NCBI RefSeq assembly: GCF_019457515.1
Contig: NZ_CP080421.1
Coordinates: 558,001 to 622,000, forward strand
Reading direction: 5' to 3'
Length of the DNA stretch: 64,000 nucleotides
DNA from: Shewanella mesophila
GTDB taxonomy: Bacteria; Pseudomonadota; Gammaproteobacteria; Enterobacterales; Shewanellaceae
Shown here: piece after piece, positions 44,780 to 53,900 of the stretch
How the letters are laid out: each line of letters opens with the position of its first letter
How positions within the stretch are numbered: the first letter of the stretch is position 1
Translations under genes and position numbers: made by a program
Notes under the pieces: generated by a model
Database searches by the model: none
The model's input: the letters and a program-made list of their open reading frames with translations, nothing else
Told to the model about the DNA's origin: nothing

Positions 44780-45988
44780 ATGGATGAGCATATTGTTATA
44801 TTAGTCATCGCCTTAATCGTATTGTTGTATGGTTATATATCAAAGTGGCTCGCACGTTTTGATATCTCAGGGCCGATGATGTTTACTGGGCTGGGATTGT
44901 TATTATCCCCGCTTGGATTGCACATTACCCAAGTTCAGATCGATGCTGAATTTGTGACCATCTTAGTCGAGATTGCCCTCGTACTCGTGCTGTTTAGTGA
45001 TGCGGCTTTGCTCGACCTTAAGTTGCTTAAACAGTCTTGGAAATTACCTGCTCGGCTCTTGTTTATTGGTTTACCCCTGACCATCGTCGCAGGGACGTTT
45101 GTGGCGCAGCAGTTTTTTTCTGATCTGCCATTAACCTATCTGATATTACTCGCATTACTCTTGACCCCTACCGACGCGGCGCTCGGTAAAGCTGTGGTGT
45201 CGGATCCTAAAGTGCCCAAAGTGATACGCTCGACGATTAATGTCGAAAGCGGCCTTAATGATGGCATCATCTTTCCAATCTTATTGACTGTCGTCGCTTT
45301 GATTGGAAGTGGCGTAGAACATGCCCAAGGTAATGGTTGGATTGGCTATGTCGCCGAGCAGATTATTTTCGGCGCTTTGGTCGGCGCTGCCGTGGGGTAC
45401 TTAGGTACACGCTTACAAATAGCCTGTTGGAAACGCGATTGGATGGTGGAGAGCTACCAAAACCTCATACCTATAGCATTGGCGATATTAGCCTACTATT
45501 TGGCAGAAGATTTCTCGGGTAATGGGTTTATCGCTGCATTTTTTGCAGGGCTATATGCCGGTAATACCAGCGAGATGGCCCGTAGTCACATAGAGGATTT
45601 CGCTGAGAGTGAAGGTGAGTTATTTGTGTTGATTAGCTTCTTTATTTTTGGCTTGGCGTTCGTGCCTATTACCTTGCCATTTGTCACCGTTGAGGTGGTG
45701 GTTTACGCACTGTTTAGTTTAACCCTTTTACGAATGGTCCCTGTGATGATCTCCCTTATCGGGGCTAAGTTGGATATAGCGACTATGGCGTTTATCGCTT
45801 GGTTTGGCCCACGCGGAATTGCTTCAATCCTCTACGTGCTCATTGTCGCTCATGAAATGGAGACAATTAAAGGTTTTGAGACCCTGTATGCCGTGGTTAC
45901 TGTGACGGTTCTGATGAGTATCCTTGCTCATGGTCTGTCCGCCCAGCCATTGGCTAATTGGTATGCTAAACGCCATAAAGCAGAGTAA
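44780..45988 (+). CDS. Cation/proton antiporter, CPA1/NhaP type
   Basis: A protein of about 402 residues with twelve or so membrane helices. LLTPTDAALGKAVVSD (helix 5 region) and NVESGLNDGIIFPI (helix 6 region, with the E-S-x-x-N-D motif of CPA1 exchangers) are the ion-transport signatures, and GPRGIASILY comes near the end. It exchanges sodium or potassium for protons to hold pH and salt balance. The ATG at 44780 follows AAGGA; a longer start at 44729 adds a charged, non-membrane leader. Confidence 0.87.
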   Translation: MDEHIVILVIALIVLLYGYISKWLARFDISGPMMFTGLGLLLSPLGLHITQVQIDAEFVTILVEIALVLVLFSDAALLDLKLLKQSWKLPARLLFIGLPLTIVAGTFVAQQFFSDLPLTYLILLALLLTPTDAALGKAVVSDPKVPKVIRSTINVESGLNDGIIFPILLTVVALIGSGVEHAQGNGWIGYVAEQIIFGALVGAAVGYLGTRLQIACWKRDWMVESYQNLIPIALAILAYYLAEDFSGNGFIAAFFAGLYAGNTSEMARSHIEDFAESEGELFVLISFFIFGLAFVPITLPFVTVEVVVYALFSLTLLRMVPVMISLIGAKLDIATMAFIAWFGPRGIASILYVLIVAHEMETIKGFETLYAVVTVTVLMSILAHGLSAQPLANWYAKRHKAE

Positions 45989-46014
45989 TGAATCCAAGTA
46001 CGAGTCTGCTACCG

Positions 46015-46047
46015 AATGAATCGCGCTGATATTCAGCGCATTTCATT
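46015..46047. terminator. Bidirectional hairpin between convergent genes
   Basis: GCGCTGA-TAT-TCAGCGC (46023-46039) is a perfect stem, extended by AATGAA (46015-46020) and TTCATT (46042-46047). It separates the antiporter and MFS genes, which converge. No long T-run is present. Confidence 0.65.
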
Positions 46048-46099
46048 TGGTTAATGGTTTGGTGCATTAACTCGATAACCAGGCTTATACTGATTGGCA

Positions 46100-47269
46100 T
46101 TAGCCCACAACAGGGCTTTGGCCAGCGGATATTTTCTCACTACTTTTAATGAGCATATAGATGCTTGTCGTTAACAGGCATCCTCCTAGATAGAAGATAA
46201 TATTATCACTCGCATCGGATAATTTGACTGCTAGTATCGGGCCTAATACTGAGCCAATACTGTAGCTTAACAGCATCACTTCGGTAGCAGAGACAATTTT
46301 AGCTGCTGGCAGTAGATCACAGGCTAGGGTGATAGCGATAGGATAGAGGGCGAAACTACAAGCCCCCAATAATAGATAACTTAAGGCTAGCATATTAAAG
46401 CTACTGCTTTTCAATATACCTAATACGCTTAGGGTTCCTAGCAGACAAAACATGGCCATTAATAAGCTTTTGCTCATCCGCGTCGATAGATAACTGACTA
46501 ATGGTTGGACCAACATTCCACCAATAATGATGCAGGCCATCAGTAGTCCTGTTTGCTGCGCGTGATCTGCTTGTGAGGCGATATAGACAGGCATTAACCC
46601 GTAAATTGGACCGAGTAATAACCCTGATACCAAACAGCCCAAAATTGCCGGACGACTGAGTGTTTTGATCTCTTTTAAGGGTAACTTTTGCTGCTGTTGT
46701 CTTTCTGGTTGACCAGAGGTGATTAACAGCGGCGCCAAGATCGCGAGTCCGAGCAAGCAAATTGCGAAGAGATAGGGGGTTGTCCCCTCGGTACCCAGAG
46801 GGCCAATGGCAAGCTGTCCGAGGGCGCTTCCGCCATAAAGTGCCATCATATATAGGCCTAGACGTTTAGCTCTCGCTTTGGGGGTGTCGGCCATTAATAA
46901 CCATGATTCGACAACCACAAAAACACCCGCCACGGCCATGCCTGCAATAAATCGCGCAGCTAGCCAGACCGCCGCCGTGGTGATGGCAAGCATAGTCACT
47001 ACGCTAGAAATAAGTAGGCCAAGAAATAGGATAAAAGCGACTCTATGGCCTGTTTTAGCCAGGATCCGTTCGATAGTAGTGGCCCCTATCAGAAGGCCTA
47101 GATAGAAAATGCTGGCAAGCCAAGGAACCAGTGCGCTATCTAGTTTAAAGTGAGCGAGCGACAATGGGATCAAGCTCATCAAAAAACCTGAGGCGACAGC
47201 AAAAAATGACAAGCCAATTACGGGTGCTGCAGGATTGTTCAATTTGCAGTTAATGAGGGTTTTATCCAC
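46100..47269 (-). CDS. MFS transporter
   Basis: A 389-residue protein with twelve helices, starting at GTG (47269). Conserved MFS elements include the loop between helices 2 and 3 (GATTIERILAKTGHR) and the helix 5 region (MALYGGSALGQLAIGPLG). Both resemble YcaD/YfkF-type exporters of unknown substrate. It stands alone; the gap upstream is nearly 390 bases. Confidence 0.82.
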   Translation of the reverse strand: MDKTLINCKLNNPAAPVIGLSFFAVASGFLMSLIPLSLAHFKLDSALVPWLASIFYLGLLIGATTIERILAKTGHRVAFILFLGLLISSVVTMLAITTAAVWLAARFIAGMAVAGVFVVVESWLLMADTPKARAKRLGLYMMALYGGSALGQLAIGPLGTEGTTPYLFAICLLGLAILAPLLITSGQPERQQQQKLPLKEIKTLSRPAILGCLVSGLLLGPIYGLMPVYIASQADHAQQTGLLMACIIIGGMLVQPLVSYLSTRMSKSLLMAMFCLLGTLSVLGILKSSSFNMLALSYLLLGACSFALYPIAITLACDLLPAAKIVSATEVMLLSYSIGSVLGPILAVKLSDASDNIIFYLGGCLLTTSIYMLIKSSEKISAGQSPVVG

Positions 47270-47656
47270 CGATTATTCCAACTTAAATATAACAAATAGC
47301 AGTTTGATTCCCGATCTATTGGTTATCTGTTATTTGTTGTGGTTTCACTGGGCGGCGAATGTAAGTTGGCGCAGAGGTTAAGTAAAGCTTTTTTCAATGA
47401 TTGTGCAAATAATGTTGTAATTATGCCGTATGTAGCGCATTTTATATTCTGTTTGTTTGGGTGATGACATGTATCTGGACTAGTTTTTAAAAGCAACTTT
47501 AAAACATATCCCATTGCTAATGGGATGTTATCAGCCATAAAACCCATTAGGTATTTAGGGTTTATGGCTACTTGGCGTTCCTATTAATTATTACTGCTTT
47601 AAAGTGAGTGTTAATGCTTAACTGTCAGTTGTTCTTGGGTAATGTTTGATTTGTGG
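47270..47656. other. 387-base intergenic region
   Basis: No supported gene. A possible 74-codon frame on the minus strand shows no family features and poor composition. The region holds two adjacent inverted repeats at 47508-47526 and 47533-47569, described separately. Confidence 0.5.
47508..47569. repeat. Two adjacent inverted repeats
   Basis: First: ATCCCATT-GCT-AATGGGAT (47508-47526), perfect. Second, seven bases on: AGCCATAAAACCC (47533-47545) and GGGTTTATGGCT (47558-47569), perfect but for one extra A. Neither is followed by a T-run in either direction. They could form a structured RNA tail of the methyltransferase transcript. Confidence 0.6.
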
Positions 47657-48712
47657 CTATGCCACTTCAAGGGCTACAATTTTTAGTGGATGCTTGCCAT
47701 CAAAGGAGGGGAAATCAGGATGACAATTTAGCCACTGATGTTGGATCACACTGCGCCCTTGCTTCTCAGCACAGCGAACTAAGGCGTCAAACCAAGCTTG
47801 CTTGTCGACTTTAGCGACATTGTTGCAACAGACGATAGTGCCGCCTTTCTTGGTGGCTAACATGGCAGGTTTAAATAGGCTTTGATAATCATTGATTAAA
47901 TCAACTGTGCCGAAGGGGCTTTTCGCAAACCTAGGTGGGTCCAGAAAAACCAAATCGAACTGAGTCGGGCTGAGCTTAGGGTAGCTAGGCAATTTTTGGT
48001 TGCGGCGACCGCCAACCTTCATACCTGCAAGCTGGCGCATCGCCGGAAACGCATCGCTTTGGACAAATTCACACACAGTATCCACTCTGTTTAGTAGGGC
48101 ATTTTTTCTGCCCGCCGCTAAGGCAAATGAGGAAAAATCGACATTCATGACTCGAGTCGCGCCGCCAACCGCAGCCGCGGTGCCTATGCCACAGGTATAG
48201 GAGAAAAGATTGAGTACCGATTTATCCTTACTATGGGCTTTGACATATTCCCGACCTATACGCATGTCGAGAAATAACAGCGGATCTTGGCCCTCATGGC
48301 GTAGTTTGCTGCTGAACTGGATACCGTTTTCATGCATCACTTGCTCAGAGGTGGCAAAAGCCTCTAATGTTTCATCTAATGGGTTGAGAATGCGAGAGTT
48401 CTTATCCGATCTGTCGTTATAGATCACCCGAAGATCTTCGAACTTCCTGAGTATGATGCTAATCTCCTCAAGTTCTTTGGCGGTTAAAGATTGATGAAAG
48501 GTTTGAATTAGCCATGCATTACCATAGCGGTCTATATTGAGGCCATTGCTGCCTTCGACTGTGCCATGAAATACGCGGTAGCAATCAGTATTATTGGCTT
48601 TAGCGTCAGCGATTAACTGACTGCGTTGATCTAATGCCTTGGCTAATAATGCATTAAGCGACATGGCTTGAGTGTCCGTATTGATATGAGGTGGGAATAA
48701 GGGCGCAATCAT
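47657..48712 (-). CDS. RlmI-like SAM-dependent RNA methyltransferase
   Basis: About 351 residues. SAM-binding and catalytic segments: LNLFSYTCGIGTAAAVGGATRV, then NVDFSSFALAAGRKNALLN, and LVFLDPPRFA (the D-P-P motif). LRHEGQDPLLFLDMRIGR before them is typical of RlmI/RlmK-like rRNA cytosine methyltransferases. It lacks a long PUA-like N-terminus. The start is uncertain: ATG at 48712 is used here, ATG at 48724 is possible, and starts beyond that would run into the divergent gene's ribosome-binding region. Confidence 0.8.
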   Translation of the reverse strand: MIAPLFPPHINTDTQAMSLNALLAKALDQRSQLIADAKANNTDCYRVFHGTVEGSNGLNIDRYGNAWLIQTFHQSLTAKELEEISIILRKFEDLRVIYNDRSDKNSRILNPLDETLEAFATSEQVMHENGIQFSSKLRHEGQDPLLFLDMRIGREYVKAHSKDKSVLNLFSYTCGIGTAAAVGGATRVMNVDFSSFALAAGRKNALLNRVDTVCEFVQSDAFPAMRQLAGMKVGGRRNQKLPSYPKLSPTQFDLVFLDPPRFAKSPFGTVDLINDYQSLFKPAMLATKKGGTIVCCNNVAKVDKQAWFDALVRCAEKQGRSVIQHQWLNCHPDFPSFDGKHPLKIVALEVA

Positions 48713-48767
48713 AACAAAGATCATTTGTCTGTTGGTGAAATTCTTAGTCGCACATCGATTATAAATG

Positions 48768-48781
48768 TTTTTTGGGGGGGG
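48768..48781 (+). repeat. Homopolymer tract T6G8 at the esterase ribosome-binding site
   Basis: Six T (48768-48773) run into eight G (48774-48781), four bases before the ATG at 48786. The G-run serves as the Shine-Dalgarno sequence. It also sits inside a short upstream reading frame from ATG 48765 that is in frame with the gene at the present length. Confidence 0.9.
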
Positions 48782-48785
48782 TAGA

Positions 48786-49364
48786 ATGAAGTTGGTATTG
48801 GTACATGGGATATTTAATACCGGGCATGTGATGGGCTGGATGCGCAAGCGTTTTGAACGCCAAGGTTACGAGTGTATCTCTCCTTCAATCGCCCCCTTCG
48901 ATGGTCGTCATGGGATAGAGTATGCTGCTGCCCAACTTAAATTGGCGATAGAGACCCAGTTTGGTAGTGAAAGCCCAATTGTGTTGATCGGATTTAGTAT
49001 GGGCGGCGTAGTTGCGCGCTATTATCTGCAATGTCTTGGCGGTGCGAGTCGAACCAAGGCGCTGTTTTCTATCTCATCGCCTCATCGAGGGAGTTATTTA
49101 GCCTATCTACCTTACCCATCTAAGGCGATGCGCCAACTTCGTCCCGACAGTAAGCTATTGCAGCAGCTCAACCTTGAGCAAGACGTTTTGCGAGATGTAG
49201 CGCTTTACTCTTATCGTACACCAATGGATCTAACCATAGTGCCGAGTCGAAGTTCTCACTGGGACGTGGCGAACAATAAGGTTTTTATGGTGCCATTACA
49301 CCTATCGATGATTTTTAGTCGGCGAATTGTGAATGAGATTTTAGCCCTAATACCTAAAGGTTGA
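48786..49364 (+). CDS. Alpha/beta-hydrolase (lipase/esterase-like)
   Basis: A 192-residue hydrolase. An oxyanion-type VHGIFNTGH opens the chain. The nucleophile elbow is GFSMGG with Ser71, and candidate acid and histidine lie in the last 40 residues (MDLTIVPSRSSHW and PLHLSM). Small lipase-like proteins of this type act on lipids or esters in the cytoplasm; substrate unknown. Its ribosome site is a run of eight G, so its expression may vary with slippage. Divergent from the RNA methyltransferase gene. Confidence 0.82.
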   Translation: MKLVLVHGIFNTGHVMGWMRKRFERQGYECISPSIAPFDGRHGIEYAAAQLKLAIETQFGSESPIVLIGFSMGGVVARYYLQCLGGASRTKALFSISSPHRGSYLAYLPYPSKAMRQLRPDSKLLQQLNLEQDVLRDVALYSYRTPMDLTIVPSRSSHWDVANNKVFMVPLHLSMIFSRRIVNEILALIPKG

Positions 49365-49450
49365 TGTCAGGTAGGGCTATGTTTATGATCGATGGAATTA
49401 TACCTAATTCCCTAAATATCATTTGTTTGCATTCTATTGAGTTAGCCTAG

Positions 49451-50134
49451 ATGAATAATATCCATGTCCAGATGACAAAAGATGGTACTCATACCCTGAT
49501 GAGTAGCCTGTTTGATGATAGCTATCATGCCCATAATGGTGCGATGACTGAATCAGAATATGTTTACATTGAATCGGGTTTTAAGTCGCTATCCACTGAC
49601 TTTACAAGGGTGAGTATTTTAGAACTGGGGTTTGGTTCGGGTATGAATGCGATCTTAACCTTAAAGCATGCACTCGCTCAAACGGGCAAGATAGTTAAAC
49701 CGATTCGGTTTGTCAGCGTCGAGGCTTATCCCGTTGCCTCCGAGGTGATCAGGCAACTGAATTATAAACAGCATTTTAATGCGGAACTTGCAGCGCTATT
49801 TGATGAGTTACATCAGGCGCCTTGGGATTGTGATGTCGAAATTATCCCTGGATTTATTCTGCACAAGGTGCATGGCAAGCTTGCAGATTATCGTGCGCCA
49901 GAGCAGACGATTAACCTGATCTACTATGATGGATTCGCCCCAAGCAAGCAGCCAGAACTCTGGACACAAGACAATTTCGATCGTCTTTACCCTATGATGA
50001 TGCAAGCAGGGATGCTGGTCAGTTACTGCGCCAATGGTCAGTTCAAGCGTAATTTAAAGGCGGCAGGCTTGAGGGTTAAGTCGCATCCAGGTGCATTGGG
50101 ACGTCGCGAGATGACACGGGCTTGGAGACCTTGA
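49451..50134 (+). CDS. mnmD: Stand-alone MnmD tRNA methyltransferase
   Basis: A 227-residue methyltransferase. The SAM loop is LELGFGSGMNAILT, the catalytic region is YYDGFAPSKQPELW (normally YYDAFAP), and the end GALGRREMTRAWRP is typical of MnmD. MnmD makes the final methylation of mnm5s2U at the wobble base of tRNA. In most gammaproteobacteria this domain is fused to the oxidase in bifunctional MnmC, while here it is single, in a form that recalls the Bacteroidetes type. It stands alone. Confidence 0.82.
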   Translation: MNNIHVQMTKDGTHTLMSSLFDDSYHAHNGAMTESEYVYIESGFKSLSTDFTRVSILELGFGSGMNAILTLKHALAQTGKIVKPIRFVSVEAYPVASEVIRQLNYKQHFNAELAALFDELHQAPWDCDVEIIPGFILHKVHGKLADYRAPEQTINLIYYDGFAPSKQPELWTQDNFDRLYPMMMQAGMLVSYCANGQFKRNLKAAGLRVKSHPGALGRREMTRAWRP

Positions 50135-50248
50135 TTGCCTGGGCTTAGGGATTTGTTTGTAACAAGCAGTTAACTTATCTTTCCTTTTGCGCTGAAGTCG
50201 CTAGATTAGAGCCATCGTGGTTTAAGTTAATAAGGACGTTGTTACAAA

Positions 50249-51787
50249 ATGAGAAATGCCAAAATAGGCTTGGAATATATCGTTGGATCACTGCTGTTGC
50301 TACTCTCCTCATCGGCAATTGGGGCATCGATTAATAGCCAGCTCTCTCTGTTCTCGCAAACTATTGAGACAGGATTTCGGCTAACTCATCCTGTCTTGCC
50401 CGTTAACCTATTTGGTGATGCCACTAAAGAGCTGGTCGCTATTGGTGTCGATGAAAATCAAGCTCGATGGTTGGCTATCTATGGCTTTGATCTCATTTCT
50501 GCTCAATATAAACAGCAATATAAGCAAGCCTTACCTAGAGAGTTATTTGCTTTCGATATCACTCCTGTCGATGATGATCATCGTCAAGGGTTGCAGTCAC
50601 TCTATTTCCTTTCCAGCGAGCAACTGCTTAAGTTAGATGTGACTGGGGAGTTGCTGGCATTTAAGTCGCTAATGAGTATAAGCCCACTCATTATGACTTC
50701 ACGACCTGACTTTATCTCGCGTGGTCGCTTTGTCCATGATTTAAATAAAGATGGTTTAGATGATTTTGTTATCAGCGGCTTGAGTCAAGCAGAACTGCTC
50801 ATTCAACAAGCCGACACCTCGCTGCTTCGGCAGTTTTTACCGATAAAACCCCAAGTATTATTGTATCGAGATGGTGCCAAGTATATTGAAGCAGACCTCT
50901 ATTTTGCCGATCTTAACCTTGATGGGAGAAACGATATTGTTAAGGTCGCAGAGGGTGAACTTGAACTGTATGCGCAGCAATCTGATGGAACTGTCTCAAC
51001 TATCGCCAAGTATTTACCTGTGAGCCTAGCGATAAGTGGTCTCGATTGGTGGAACAAGCGAGATGCTTATGGTGAGGCGTTAGATCAGAGTGACCTGATT
51101 TATCGTAAGGTCGAATTGCTAAAGGATGTCAATAACGACGGCTTGGTTGATATGGTTGTACGCTATACCAAGAGTTCTGGCGTACTGGACAGAGTCAATG
51201 ATTACGAGTTGTATCTTGGTGAAAAAAAGGCCCAAGGGGTGACCTTTGGTAGACAACCGAGTAATGTCATTCGTGCCGATGGGACCTTAACCGGATTTGA
51301 GCTGGTGGATATTGATGATGACAATATCGACGAGGTATTAGTCTCTGGTTTCGATATCGGATTATCGCAGATTATTGGGGCGTTAGTTTCTGGCAGCATA
51401 GATCAAGATGTCTATCTTTTTAAGATGAATGCGAACGGACAGTTTCCGAAAAAGGCCAATATAAATAAGGAAGTCGAGCTGAGTTTCAGCCTGACCTCTG
51501 GTCAAAGCGGGAGCCCGATCGTTAAGCTTATCGATCTCGATGGTGATGGCTATCAAGATCTATTGTTATCTGATGGCGAGGAGTCACTTCGAGTCTATCT
51601 GGGGCGAAATGATAGTGATCTGTTTAGTCGTGATAGTGAGACCTTAAAGGTGCGTCTTCCTAGCGATGGAGAGATGCTCAGCGACGATGACCTTAATCAT
51701 GATGGCAGAAGCGAACTCATCATCAACTATGGCCGCCAAGATAGCCAATCTCTGCAGAGTCAGTTCATCGTCATTATGGCAAAATAG
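50249..51787 (+). CDS. Secreted FG-GAP/VCBS repeat protein
   Basis: A 512-residue protein with a signal peptide (cleavage near I-G-A) and at least six calcium-binding-loop repeats of the FG-GAP/VCBS type: DLNKDGLDD, DLNLDGRND, DVNNDGLVD, DIDDDNIDE, DLDGDGYQD and DLNHDGRSE. These form a beta-propeller-like surface domain. Role unknown, perhaps adhesion or binding to polymers outside the inner membrane. No enzymatic motif. Single gene. Confidence 0.82.
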   Translation: MRNAKIGLEYIVGSLLLLLSSSAIGASINSQLSLFSQTIETGFRLTHPVLPVNLFGDATKELVAIGVDENQARWLAIYGFDLISAQYKQQYKQALPRELFAFDITPVDDDHRQGLQSLYFLSSEQLLKLDVTGELLAFKSLMSISPLIMTSRPDFISRGRFVHDLNKDGLDDFVISGLSQAELLIQQADTSLLRQFLPIKPQVLLYRDGAKYIEADLYFADLNLDGRNDIVKVAEGELELYAQQSDGTVSTIAKYLPVSLAISGLDWWNKRDAYGEALDQSDLIYRKVELLKDVNNDGLVDMVVRYTKSSGVLDRVNDYELYLGEKKAQGVTFGRQPSNVIRADGTLTGFELVDIDDDNIDEVLVSGFDIGLSQIIGALVSGSIDQDVYLFKMNANGQFPKKANINKEVELSFSLTSGQSGSPIVKLIDLDGDGYQDLLLSDGEESLRVYLGRNDSDLFSRDSETLKVRLPSDGEMLSDDDLNHDGRSELIINYGRQDSQSLQSQFIVIMAK

Positions 51788-51835
51788 CTTGTGGTGGAGA
51801 GGTATTTTTGGCTACGGATTCATATCCACAAAGGT

Positions 51836-53128
51836 TTATCTGTTCGGCTGTATGATTAACGGATTGAAATGCAGGGTGGCGATACAGCCTTTTTCGGCAT
51901 CGACCAATGAGAAGCGCCATTGATAGCGTTGACAGAGTGCTTCAACAATTTCCAGTCCAAGCCCATGCCCGCTAGGTGTTTTTTCACTAGCGGCAACACC
52001 ACGTCCTTTGTCTATGACCTCTAGACTATCTTCATTTACATGGATCAAGATCTCGCCGCCGTCACTTGCATTAATCGCGTTACTCAATAGGTTAATCAAT
52101 AACATCCTAAATACGGCACTACTTGGACTAATTTGCGGAGACGCGTTCATTGTTAACTTGATAGACAAAGCTTTGGTATCAGCAAGCGGTTGTAGATCCG
52201 CCATGACTTGCTCAATTTCCTTGGCGGTCAGCTGCCTGAGCGTATTACCATTAATCCCTTTCTCATGTTTAACCAAGCTTAATAGGGCATTTATGGTGTG
52301 CTGCATGTCGCTGGCAGCCTTGTCAATACGCTTCCGCTGTCTGGTGCTAAAGGCTTCATCTTTTGGGTGTTGAAGTAAACGGCTCGCGCCTTGAATAATT
52401 GTTAGTGGTGTACGAAGCTCATGGCTGGCATAACGAGAAAAGGCTTGCTCTTGGCGAATAAGTTGCTGTATTTGCGCTTCATAATGATTAAGGCTTCGGG
52501 CTAACTCACTGAACTCTAGAGTCGCATCTGCCGAGACACTAAAAGTGACATGACCTTGAGACTGATTTAGTTGTTTGCTGAGTTGATTGATTGGCGCTAT
52601 TAGGCGGCGAGTCACCTTGGTGATCGCAAAGCCAAAAAGAACAAATAGCAGTAAAGTTACCGAGATGATAAACAGACTAATGTTATTCCATTCACCATGA
52701 CTCAACTCAACTTGTTCACCGTTCATCATCAAGACTAATGGCACTAGCTGATTATTTTGCTGGTATTGGGTTCGGTAGATGAACATGTCTTGCGTAAAAA
52801 CATCATGAACTTCATCGATAAAGCCGACGGGTAGTTTTTTAGCGGCTTCAAAAGAAGGTGGCAATTCTTTCAAATCATTAAAAGCTTGTATGGTTGTGCC
52901 TATTGCCAAAGGGGACTGGGCACCTGCTTGAAAAGCACTAATGGCGCTAGGCGCCATCTGCACTAATGTACGGCGATTAAGCTCATCTTCAACCCAGTTG
53001 AGCAAAGATAGGCTTAATAGATATAAAATAGCACCTACTAATAACGCGATAGCACTGAAATACAATGTCATTTTTCGCGTCAAGCTGCTGGCGCTTTTTT
53101 GGCCCTTGGAGTGGTTATTCTGGTGCAT
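51836..53128 (-). CDS. Sensor histidine kinase
   Basis: About 430 residues. Two membrane helices (about residues 20-45 and 168-190) frame a periplasmic sensor region with no named fold. A HAMP-like region is followed by YASHELRTPLTIIQG (phosphorylated histidine) and an ATPase domain with NLLSNAINASD, DKGRGV and GHGLGLEIV. It overlaps the end of the response regulator gene. I chose ATG at 53128; a TTG five codons earlier is possible. The signal sensed is unknown. Confidence 0.87.
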   Translation of the reverse strand: MHQNNHSKGQKSASSLTRKMTLYFSAIALLVGAILYLLSLSLLNWVEDELNRRTLVQMAPSAISAFQAGAQSPLAIGTTIQAFNDLKELPPSFEAAKKLPVGFIDEVHDVFTQDMFIYRTQYQQNNQLVPLVLMMNGEQVELSHGEWNNISLFIISVTLLLFVLFGFAITKVTRRLIAPINQLSKQLNQSQGHVTFSVSADATLEFSELARSLNHYEAQIQQLIRQEQAFSRYASHELRTPLTIIQGASRLLQHPKDEAFSTRQRKRIDKAASDMQHTINALLSLVKHEKGINGNTLRQLTAKEIEQVMADLQPLADTKALSIKLTMNASPQISPSSAVFRMLLINLLSNAINASDGGEILIHVNEDSLEVIDKGRGVAASEKTPSGHGLGLEIVEALCQRYQWRFSLVDAEKGCIATLHFNPLIIQPNR

Positions 53129-53810
53129 TAGGCTCTGATTCAAGTTTGAACCCCACTTTAGGTACTGTGGTGATCATAGGAAACTCAAAGGGTTTATCCA
53201 CTTGATTTCGTAACTGATACATATGACTTCTCAGGCTGTCGGCACTTGGGGTTTGTTCGCCCCAGAGCAACTGTATCAGTTCTTCCCGTTTGACTATATT
53301 TGGCGCCCGGTTCATTAGCAGCTGCAATATCTGATAGCAGGTTGGGGTGAGCACCAGCTTTTGTCCGTTACGATAGGCACTGTGCTCTGCGGTATTTAAC
53401 TCTAGCGAACCGTAACGCAAAACGCCTTTGGCAACATTGCCCCGATGACGTTTGATTAGGGCCCTTAGGCGAGCAGCGAGTTCATCTAAATCGAACGGTT
53501 TAGGGAGATAATTATCGGCACCAGAGCTAAAGCCTTTGAGTAAGTCTTGTTTAGTGTCGAGAGCGGTGAGCATCAGGATTGGAGTGGTGCATCCTTGGTT
53601 ACGCAAGTTTTCAGCGACAGTTAATCCGTCCATTTTAGGTAGCATTAGATCTAAGATGATGGCATCGAAGTTGTTGTCACTGGCGAGTTGGTAGCCATGT
53701 TCACCATTGGTGGCAAAGTCGACTATAGCCCCCAGTGATTCAAGGAAATCGGCTAATATCCCGGCCACATCAGGATTATCTTCAACTATCAGGATTTGTG
53801 CATTATGCAT
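53115..53810 (-). CDS. OmpR-family response regulator
   Basis: A 231-residue regulator: receiver with D54 (IILDLMLPKMDG), switch T in MLTALD and K in YLPKPFD, and a C-terminal winged helix (GVLRYGSLEL, then TPTCYQILQLLMNRAP, then LRSHMYQLRNQVDKP). It forms a two-component system with the overlapping kinase gene. Targets are unknown. The adjacent mgtE gene lies upstream on the same strand with a 90-base gap. Confidence 0.9.
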   Translation of the reverse strand: MHNAQILIVEDNPDVAGILADFLESLGAIVDFATNGEHGYQLASDNNFDAIILDLMLPKMDGLTVAENLRNQGCTTPILMLTALDTKQDLLKGFSSGADNYLPKPFDLDELAARLRALIKRHRGNVAKGVLRYGSLELNTAEHSAYRNGQKLVLTPTCYQILQLLMNRAPNIVKREELIQLLWGEQTPSADSLRSHMYQLRNQVDKPFEFPMITTVPKVGFKLESEPNAPE

Positions 53811-53900
53811 CGAACCATCTCCATTTGCATGGCAGTGAGTCTACATTAGTTTGAAAACTTGGTCTAAAGTTCAGGTTTACTCCCGCTCTAGACAGGTTTG

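Noticed and set aside
47323..47547. 74-codon minus-strand frame in the gap between the MFS and methyltransferase genes
   Set aside because: No family resemblance and atypical composition. It also overlaps inverted repeats.
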